DNA from: Ctenosaura bakeri
Lineage: Eukaryota > Chordata > Lepidosauria > Squamata > Iguanidae
NCBI GenBank assembly: GCA_948474755.1
Contig: CAOLHI010000960.1
Coordinates: forward strand, 124,001-188,000
Direction of reading: 5' to 3'
Length of the DNA stretch: 64,000 nt
Shown here: positions 57,505 through 64,000 of the stretch, one piece after another
Numbering within the stretch: the stretch's first letter is position 1
Layout: each line of letters begins with the position of its first letter
Notes under the pieces: generated by a model
The model's database searches: none
Told to the model about the DNA's origin: nothing
Seen by the model: the letters and a program-made list of their open reading frames with translations, nothing else
Made by a program: the position numbers and the translations under genes

Positions 57505-57844
57505 TTCATTTCACAATACTTTTATCCCACTTGAACTGCCATGGCTCTAGCCTATGGAATCCTGCCATTTGTAGCTTCAGGGCATATTTAGAAATCTCTA
57601 TTACATTGGTTTCTAACCTGAGGTCCAAGGACCCCTCAGGGTTCACTGAGCTCTCGTGGGGATTTGTGAGGCCCTGATGCTGGACACCAACAGCAACATG
57701 GCAGTGGGATGTGTACGTGTGTCCAGATGCTGAAATTGCTCCCATGTTTGCAAACAAGAGAGCAGTTTGGATGTGTCTACACATACCCCTGCTGCTGCAT
57801 CCCTGATAAAAGGAATGCAGGGGCAGGCATCTGCACACACCCAA

Positions 57845-57995
57845 ACTATGATTCTGGAGACCAGGGGTTGAATCCTCACTCTGCCATGGAAACCCACAGG
57901 CAGGTCACATTCTCTCAACCTCAGAGAAAAGCAAAGGCAAGAAATCTTGCCAAGAAAACGCTCATGATAGGTTCACCTTAGGGTCTCTATAATTC
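57845..57995 (+). mobile_element. tRNA-type SINE, forward
   Basis: Head with GGTTGAATCC (57866-57875), a B-box-like sequence (Pol III box B consensus GGTTCGANNCC), then GCCATGGAAACCC, CTCTCAACCTCAG, CTTGCCAAGAAAAC and the tail GATAGGTTCACCTTAGGGTC. Confidence 0.7.
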
Positions 57996-58051
57996 AGCTT
58001 TCATAGAGGAGAGACGTGGTGGCTGGAAAGAACCTGCCCTTCTCAATGGCA

Positions 58052-58255
58052 CTTTGTTGGTGTGTGCCTTCAGGTCACTTCTTACAAAGCGCTCCACTGG
58101 CAACCCTAAGGTAAACCTATCACAAGGTTGTTGGGTTTTTTGGCAAGATTGTTCAGAGGGAATTTGCCTTTACCTTCCACTGAGACTGAGAGAATGTGAC
58201 TTGCCCAGGGTCACCCAGCGGGTGAGCAGGAATTTGAATCCTACTCTCCAGAAGC
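58052..58255 (-). mobile_element. tRNA-type SINE, reverse
   Basis: The plus strand reads GTGTGCCTTCAGGTCACTTC, GGCAACCCTAAGGTAAACC, AATTTGCCTTTACCTTCC and GGGTCACCCAGCGGGTGAGC. This is the same SINE as at 57845 but inverted, with tails facing each other. Confidence 0.75.
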
Positions 58256-58490
58256 CTTTAGTGAATATTTGAAAATTTAAATCTAAATTTAAATGTCTAA
58301 ATTTAAATCTTGAGTTAAGTCTTGGGGGTCCCCAGCAAAAACTTATATTTGCAGGGGCTGCCTGGTAAAGAAAAGGTTAAGAACCACTGCACGACTAGAG
58401 CTCTTTAGCACCTGCCTAGACTACAGATCCCAAGATTCTTCATGATGAAGCCATGGGAATTAAAACTGAATCAAAGTGCTATAACTGTGA

Positions 58491-59685
58491 GTTAGAAAAT
58501 GAGAGAGAGCGATGTCTGATGTTGCTTCTGCCTCTTTGAACAGTTCACCTGCTGCCTCCATAACCCTACTGCAGCTCAGTCAGACAATTTCTTGGCTTCA
58601 AAAAAAAAAAAAAAAAGGCAAGAATCATCCAAACCAGTTTTGGAACCAAAGGAGGCCACTGTTTAACCCAGAGTCCTCTGTCAAGTGGATCGCTTGCATG
58701 GCAGACATGCAGAAATGTCCAAACAAATGCACTCATGTTAGAGAGGTTCATCTTAAAAAGAAAATATTTAAACAACCTCTAATCTAGATCACGCTGTACC
58801 ATGGTACAGGCTACATAGCAGCAAAATGAGCAAGGTCTATCAAAGCATCACACCAAATTAAGACCAATTAAACTGTTCTTCCGGCATGGCCTTGAAGTAT
58901 ATAGTTGTAAGCTGATTAGAGGAAGCCAGCAGAGTTTAGGACTTTTGGAACATGCACAAAATGTGTCTGCTTTACAGCAACCTTTAATTACAATCACGGA
59001 TTACTAGTTAAATCAATTGTCCAGTGCATTTAATTAGACAGAGGATTGTTTGGCAAAGGAGAACTGGCAAAGCTAGTTTTAATCTGACCCGTTTGCTTCA
59101 AAAGCTGCTTCCCCCCCCCCAGTGTGAATAATACAAAAGTCTGCCAGTGTTCATTTGACATTTAAATAGGACTAATTAACAACAGGATTATTAGCTTGTA
59201 GGTTTTCTTGTTACCTGGACGAAGCCATGTGAAACAGATCTAATGATGGGTTTAGCTCTATCCGTGCATTATGAGTACAGGGAAAATAAACACAGGAAGC
59301 AGGGGAAGTGTATTCAGTCTCCTGGTCCTTCTATTTTTTCACCACTCTCCTCATGCGATTTTTCTGAAGAAAAGAACCTCCCCTACCTGTCAAGGTTCTC
59401 CAAACAGTTCAGTAGCTTGGAAAATCAGCATTGTGAAAGTGAATTGTGCAGAAAGTCTTGGTGTTTTTCAGATCTAACTGAGGTAGCAGTTGCAAGTACC
59501 CATCCTCCAAGAGAACCCTGTAGCTTCAGCACTCCTTATGGCCAGGAGTAGACTTTCCTTTGTACCAGCCATTTTCTCTTTGATTTTCATGGTGGGGTAG
59601 AAAGGTCACATTCCTGACCATGGGCAAGCAGTGTTCCTTTCCCACCTGCTTCACAGAGATACTGGAGTAAATGATGTCTCCATTG
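58491..59685. other. Non-repetitive; candidate conserved noncoding element
   Basis: A poly(A) run lies at 58600-58617. 58860-59080 carries CCTTTAATTACAATCACGG, GTTAAATCAATTGTCCAG and CATTTAATTAGACAGAGG, repeated homeodomain-type cores without repeat signature. The frame at 59243-59551 is unsupported. Confidence 0.35.
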
Positions 59686-59689
59686 GGTT

Positions 59690-60662
59690 TGTTACCCCAA
59701 AATGTGGGTGACTCAGGAGTCCACCTGTGATGCCAGTACCTCCATGTAAAGGTGTGGAATTATTAGCTCATTTAGGAGGCCTGCGGGGGAGGGGGAGGTT
59801 AACAATGAGATTTTTTACACCAATGTTTACCAGTACTTCTGCAGGGAAGAACCAGCCAGAGATGCAAAAATAAGTTTAATTGTGTTTTATTATTTATTAT
59901 TTATTATTGCAATCGTATACACAAGATCCAAACAGGCATGCAATCACATAAGGCTAACCAAAGGAAAAGGGAGGAAAGTTTTGGATAGCGAGATTTCAGA
60001 GCACTGTGCGTGATATTTACTGATCTAGAAGAGCAGCCAAGAAGCAGCAATGTGGCTTAGATTTGCGTCTAAGAACCGTACACAATTGGGGATTGGAGCA
60101 GCAGAGTGACAACCAGCAGTTGGAGTATTGAGAGTTGACTGGCCAAAAATAGGGGCTTATATACATGATTTCTGCCTGGAGGGCAAGGGTGCGAACAGAC
60201 AATGGAGTTTGCAGAGTGGACAAGGTCCAGAATGGGCTAATGGTTGTAGCATGAGGTGATAAAGGGCTAATGGTCAACCCAATAGCTCGGTATTTGTTGG
60301 ACAGGTTTTTGGACAAAGAAAAGGGTTGCTTGTTCAGAAAAGAGGAGTTAAGAAAATCAGCGGTCCTGTGGTAATCTCCCAGATGCTGTTGTCCAAAAGG
60401 TTGAGTTGTTAAAGTTAACCATAAGCCTGTTATTTCTGGAGTTTCTGATGATTTCCGGATTATGACCTGGCTATGCCTAGAGGGGTTTTCTGACCTAATT
60501 TGCAATGCACATGTTTGGACCAATCTTTTCCTCTCATCCAGCTCAGCCACACAGCCATGGCAAGGCACGTTTTATATTGTGCCAATTAATATATTTTGCC
60601 AATTAAATCATATTTCATCAATTAAACCATATCAAAATGTGCGGATGTATGGCCTGGTAACA
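59690..60662 (-). mobile_element. Solo LTR, second family
   Basis: On the minus strand it begins TGTTACCAGGCC and ends GGGGTAACA. It is flanked on both sides by GGTT (59686-59689, 60663-60666). A TATATAA box lies at 60158-60164 (minus), with AATAAA-type words around 59886-59905. A 183-codon frame inside (60017-60568) spans U3 and R and matches no viral protein I recognise. It shares the TGTTAC/GTAACA ends and 4-bp duplication with the LTRs at 14527 and 29275, but its body differs. Confidence 0.8.
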
Positions 60663-60792
60663 GGTTCTACATGGGACAAAGAGACTGGACCACTTGAAAC
60701 TGGTGAGGGACGGTGGTTGATCCCAAAGATCAAAAAACAGGATCCATTCTGGGAAATAATTTTTCACCCTATGAGTCATGTTCACTATCTTT

Positions 60793-61292
60793 GGCCCTTT
60801 CCGCATGAGGCGAGTGAATTGCTCCGTCCCGTTACTTATCGGCTCTTCTTGGGTCCGAAGTAATGCAGACTTTACCTTGAGCCCTTCCGCAGGGCTCCTC
60901 CATTAGTGCAGGGCGAACCGGAGCAGTGCAAGGTCTGTAGATCCACACTGCTCCGGCTCAAAATGGCGACTTCCTGTGTCTTCATGGGAGTGGACCAACC
61001 GCTGATGCTGGCTATGCCCACAGCCCGCCCTCCACTGATCACAGGCTTGCATTGGTGCGAGCCTGCGCATCTGCACAGGTAAGTAGGAATGCAATGGCGC
61101 ATTCCAGAAAATGAAAAGACCTGATTTTTCCGGTCTTTACTTAGTGTGGGGGAGGACCACTTGGGGGCGGGTTGGATCAGACTGAGGTGCGGAACTAAGT
61201 TAAATGGTCTGCACCTAGTCCGATCCAAGGTGCGGACAATCTCCGTGCCAGGACGCCTTGGCCTGTTTTAACTGCCTCATGCGGAAAGGGGC
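60793..61292. mobile_element. GGCC TIR MITE, family 3
   Basis: It starts GGCCCTTTCCGCATGAGGCG and ends GCCTCATGCGGAAAGGGGC. It includes CGGAGCAGTGCAAGGTC, GACCAACCGCTGATGCTGG and GGAGGACCACTTGGGGG. A CTT duplication is possible but not clean. Confidence 0.8.
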
Positions 61293-61579
61293 TTAGTCAT
61301 GTCTCCCAAAGAAGGAATGAACTAATCCAGGTTATCATAATAAATAATAACAACCCACTCTCCCCTGCAAAAAAATATCATGGTGCACCCCTTAGGCTGT
61401 TCTTTGACTCCTAAATAATCAAGATAGTCAAGTCCTCCAGGTTAATATAACACTACAAAAAAGCGTCTGTTAACGCATGGCTGTGACAAGATTGTTTCGT
61501 TTGTTTTATCTTTCACCATTGGGAGAGCACAGGCACAAATCTGTAAAATGCTTACTCCCACCGGAATCTCAGGGCCATC
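61293..61579. other. No feature recognised
   Basis: Nothing named. Confidence 0.3.
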
Positions 61580-61582
61580 ATA

Positions 61583-61737
61583 GGCCATTTCCGCACTAGA
61601 CTGTTATAGTGCTATTATTCCACTTTCAACTTCCTCTGGAATCCTAAGGTTTGCAGTTTAGAGAGGGGCCTTTGAGGATTCCATAGTACGTTGAAAGTGG
61701 AATGATGGCACTATAACAGTCTAGTGTGGAAATGGCC
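61583..61737. mobile_element. GGCC palindromic MITE, family 1
   Basis: It starts GGCCATTTCCGCACTAGAC and ends GTCTAGTGTGGAAATGGCC, with ATA on both sides. The centre is partly deleted. Confidence 0.85.
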
Positions 61738-62758
61738 ATAAATAAAATCACATCAGGACTGCTTTTGCGAGACATACAAACCTGAGTTTATACATCTGAT
61801 TCAGTAACATGAAGTGCAAATAAACTGAAAGAGAGAAAAGTTTGGCAGCAATGGTAAACATGAAAAGAATTCCAGCATAGTAGCTGATCACAAACTCAAC
61901 AAGAATTAACAGCATAATGCAGCAGCAAAAGAGACTAATGCAATTTTTGGCTCCATTATTAGAATCGTATTTTCCAAGTTACAGAATATAATAGTCTCAC
62001 TTTGTTTCATGCTAACCAGACTTCACATGGAGTATGGTCTCCAGTTTGGGGTGTTATGCTTCAAGAAGGAGTTTTGGTGGATCACAAGCTGAACAGCAGT
62101 GAGCAGTGTGATGCGGCAGCCAAGAAAGCCAATGCAATTCTTGGTTACATCAATAGGAGTATGGTGTCTAGATCAAGAGAGGTAATGGTACCACTCTATT
62201 CAGCTTTGGTCAGACCTCATCTGGAATCCTGTGTCCAGTTCTGGGCACCTCAGTTCAAGAAGAATATTGACAAGCTGGAACATGTCCAGAGGAGGGTGAC
62301 CAAAATGGTGAAGGATCTGGAAGCCATGAAGCTCTATAAGGAGCGGCTTAGGGAGCTGTGTATGTTTAGTCTGCAGAAGAGAAGGTTAAGAGGGGACATG
62401 ATAGCCATGTTTAAATATTTGAAGGGATGTCATGTTGAGGAGGGAGTGGGCTTGTTTTCCGCTGCTCCAGAGACCAGGACAAGGAGCAAAGGATCCAAAT
62501 GGATTCCAGGTCCAACATCCTGTGGAATTCTGGAGTTTGTACTTTACTGAGACTGAGAATTCTAAAGGCCCCTCTCTAAACTGAAAAGCCCGAGATTCCA
62601 TTGGGTGTTGAAAGTGGAATAATAGCACTGTAACAGTGTAGTGTGGAATGGCCCTGAGAGTACTTTAATAGCCAATGTGTTAGAGGAGTGGTGGGTGCTC
62701 CTTTTCTAGAGACCTTCCACCAGAAGCTGGACAACTATCTCTTGGTGATGCTTTAGAA

Positions 62759-63846
62759 CAGAGCTTTCCAAACTGTCCATGTTGGTTACATAGAATCATA
62801 GAATCATAGAAATGTAGAGTTGGAAGAGACCACACGGGCCATCCAGTCCAACTCCCTGTCATGCAGGAACACCCTCAAAGCACTCCCGACAGATGGCCAT
62901 CAAGCCTCTGCTTAAAAACCTCCAAGGTAGGAGACTCCACTACTCTCCGAGGCAGCAGATTCCACTGCCGGACAGCCCTGACTGTCAGGAAGTTCTTCCT
63001 GAGGTTCAGGTGGAATCTCCTTTCCTGCAGCTTGAATCCATTGCTCCTTGTCCTGGTTTCTGGAGCAGCAGAAAACAAGCCCCCTCCTTCCTCTACGTGG
63101 CATCCCTTCAAATATTTAAACATGGCTATCATGTCCCCTCTTAACCTCCTTTTCTGCAGACTAAACATACCCAGCTCTCTCAGTCTATCCTCATAGGGCA
63201 TGTTTTCCAGGCCTCTCACCATTTTGGTCACCCTCCTCTGGACTTGCTCCAGCTTGTCAATATCCTTCTTGAATTGGGGTGCCCAGAACTGGACACAGTA
63301 TTCAAGATGGGGTCTAACCAAAGCAGAGTAGAGTGGTACCAGTACCTCCCTCGATCTAGACACCATACTCCTGTTGATGCAGCCGAGAATTGCATTGGCT
63401 TTCTTGGCTGCTGCATCACACTGCTGACTCATGTTCAGCTTGTGGTCTATGAAGACTCCTAGATCCCTTTCACACGTACTGCTATCCAGCCACGTGTCCC
63501 CCATCCTATATTTCTGTATTCCACATAGTTTTTAGGCATGCATCATTTTGCAGCACAGTAATTCAGTTTTTATGTATTATAAATAAAGCATAATGCATAT
63601 ATTTTTAAAAATATAAATGAAAGGTTTTCATGAGATATGGTGTGTCCCCATACATTTTTTTATTACAATTTTTGTATGTGTCCGTATCTCTTATTTTGCT
63701 TATAAGGGGTTAGCTACTAGCAAACAGGAGGTTAAACTAACTAACTGCCACCCTCACCAGGGTCTTTCTCAGCCAAGGGTGGCGACACACCTACACACTG
63801 CAGCCAACACACTAATGTGTTGTGACACACAGTTTGGAAAGCTCTG
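62759..63846 (-). mobile_element. hAT family A element with perfect 8-bp duplication
   Basis: It starts CAGAGCTTTCCAAACTGT and ends ACAGTTTGGAAAGCTCTG, an 18-bp perfect inverted terminus. CTTTAGAA lies on both sides (62751-62758, 63847-63854). Without the CR1 inside, about 350-360 bp remain, close to the 369 bp of the copy at 2694. The subterminal CACACTAATGTGTTGTGACAC (right) matches the left of that copy in reverse. Confidence 0.85.
62790..63517 (-). mobile_element. Young CR1 insertion with open ORF2 end
   Basis: The left edge has TAGAATCATAGAATCATAG (3' terminus). The minus-strand frame at 62875-63504 (209 codons) has no stops. It contains [65 protein letters not shown] and [19 protein letters not shown]. 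This is the ORF2 region after the reverse transcriptase; the catalytic RT and endonuclease domains are absent because of 5' truncation. ACATAG occurs at both edges and may be the target duplication. The undamaged frame suggests a recent insertion. It is not a host gene. Confidence 0.9.
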
Positions 63847-64000
63847 CTTTAGAACAAAGTAGGGGTTGGACTAGATTGACTGCAGGGCAGCTGGTGCCCT
63901 TGAGCTCTATTATTCTTTAGAAACTCCATGCACGAGTAGAAAATTTCTATTTATTTCGACAGCATGACCCCTTGAAAATAAGTGGGAAGAATTCTTGTTC

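Larger units (their letters stand above)
57604..58389. mobile_element. hAT-like element nested in a MITE
   Basis: The left end CATTGGTTTCTAACCTGAGG mirrors the right end AAAGGTTAAGAACCACTG, like the CAGTGGTT...AACCACTG hAT MITEs of vertebrates. The flanking 8-mers (CTCTATTA, CACGACTA) agree at only five positions, so the insertion is old. Two SINEs lie inside. Confidence 0.5.
57505..58490. mobile_element. MITE split by a hAT that contains two SINEs
   Basis: The left half (57505-57603) has ATACTTTTATCCCACTTGAA, CTGCCATGGCTC and CCATTTGTAGCTTC. The right half (58390-58490) has CTACAGATCCCAAGATTC, AGCCATGGGAATTAAAACTG and CAAAGTGCTATAACTG, the mirrored partner. The pieces are separated by the hAT element at 57604-58389. 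Confidence 0.55.
61878..63920 (+). mobile_element. Old CR1 mosaic with nested elements
   Basis: Old CR1 text occurs at 61878-62068 (GATCACAAACTCAACAAG and then TCCAGTTTGGGGTG), 62676-62750 and 63855-63920 (AGGGGTTGGACTAGATTG, GAGCTCTATTATTC). A second, younger CR1 (62069-62505) starts at GVLVDHKLN and runs to [12 protein letters not shown]. It is cut by a left-truncated GGCC MITE (62510-62655, ending GTGTAGTGTGGAATGGCC). The hAT element 62759-63846 interrupts the old CR1 near its 3' end. Confidence 0.7.

Noticed and set aside
60017..60568. 183-codon minus-strand open frame
   Set aside because: It lies wholly inside a solo LTR, spans its promoter and transcript start, and shows no domain.
62875..63504. 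209-codon minus-strand frame as a host gene
   Set aside because: It is the C-terminal part of CR1 ORF2 with a CR1 3' tail directly after it.

Overview
The window looks like intergenic, transposon-rich DNA from a non-avian reptile, most likely a squamate (lizard or snake). The basis is the repeat content. It holds CR1 LINEs ending in ATTCTATGA-type octamer repeats, L2 3' tails, an L1 ORF2 fragment, SINEs whose tails resemble the Bov-B/RTE tail (one with a 5S-rRNA-derived head), hAT and Helitron elements, and many palindromic MITEs starting GGCC(A/C)TTTCC. I found no host protein-coding exon, tRNA or intact rRNA gene that I can defend. Nearly every open frame lies in a repeat or has no recognisable homology. 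The window reads as a gene desert or long intron, with possible conserved noncoding islands at about 42.8, 48.2-48.5, 54.7 and 58.8-59.1 kb.

Layout. 0-14 kb: a SINE, a 0.7-kb inverted repeat (1.8-2.5 kb), a hAT element (2.7-3.1 kb), scattered GGCC MITEs, a degenerate CR1 (7.4-8.4 kb), microsatellites and a Tigger-like element. 14-30 kb: two solo LTRs of one family (14.5-15.4 and 29.3-30.1 kb), each with its own 4-bp duplication; GC-rich MITEs; an LTR-like unit with a primer-site-like sequence (22.4-23.0 kb); a Helitron (23.3 kb); and an L1 inserted in an old CR1 (27.5-29.0 kb). 30-46 kb: L2 tails, CR1 pieces, a 5S-derived SINE (34.8 kb), an L2 broken by a MITE and a hAT (37.0-38.4 kb), a CpG-dense MITE (38.4-39.1 kb) and a possible processed pseudogene (about 45.4-45.8 kb). 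46-64 kb: larger TIR elements, a MITE split by a Helitron (48.9-49.5 kb), another Helitron (50.3 kb), a 36-bp-arm hairpin (51.1 kb), a foldback repeat (53.6-54.2 kb), a CR1 broken by three insertions (55.0-56.6 kb), a layered MITE/hAT/SINE nest (57.5-58.5 kb), a minus-strand solo LTR (59.7-60.7 kb), and a CR1-hAT-CR1 nest (61.9-63.9 kb) whose youngest CR1 keeps a 209-codon frame.

How the parts relate: this is a stratified record of transposition. Target-site duplications visible in the sequence (3 bp for GGCC MITEs, 8 bp for hAT, 4 bp for solo LTRs, 13-15 bp for L1-like insertions, none for the Helitron in its A|T site) allow many insertions to be delimited exactly and ordered in time. The most interesting item is a short non-autonomous Helitron family, three copies here, that carries an internal block shared with the GGCC MITEs; one copy then landed inside such a MITE. 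Superfamily names rest on termini and duplications read by eye; no database search was run.
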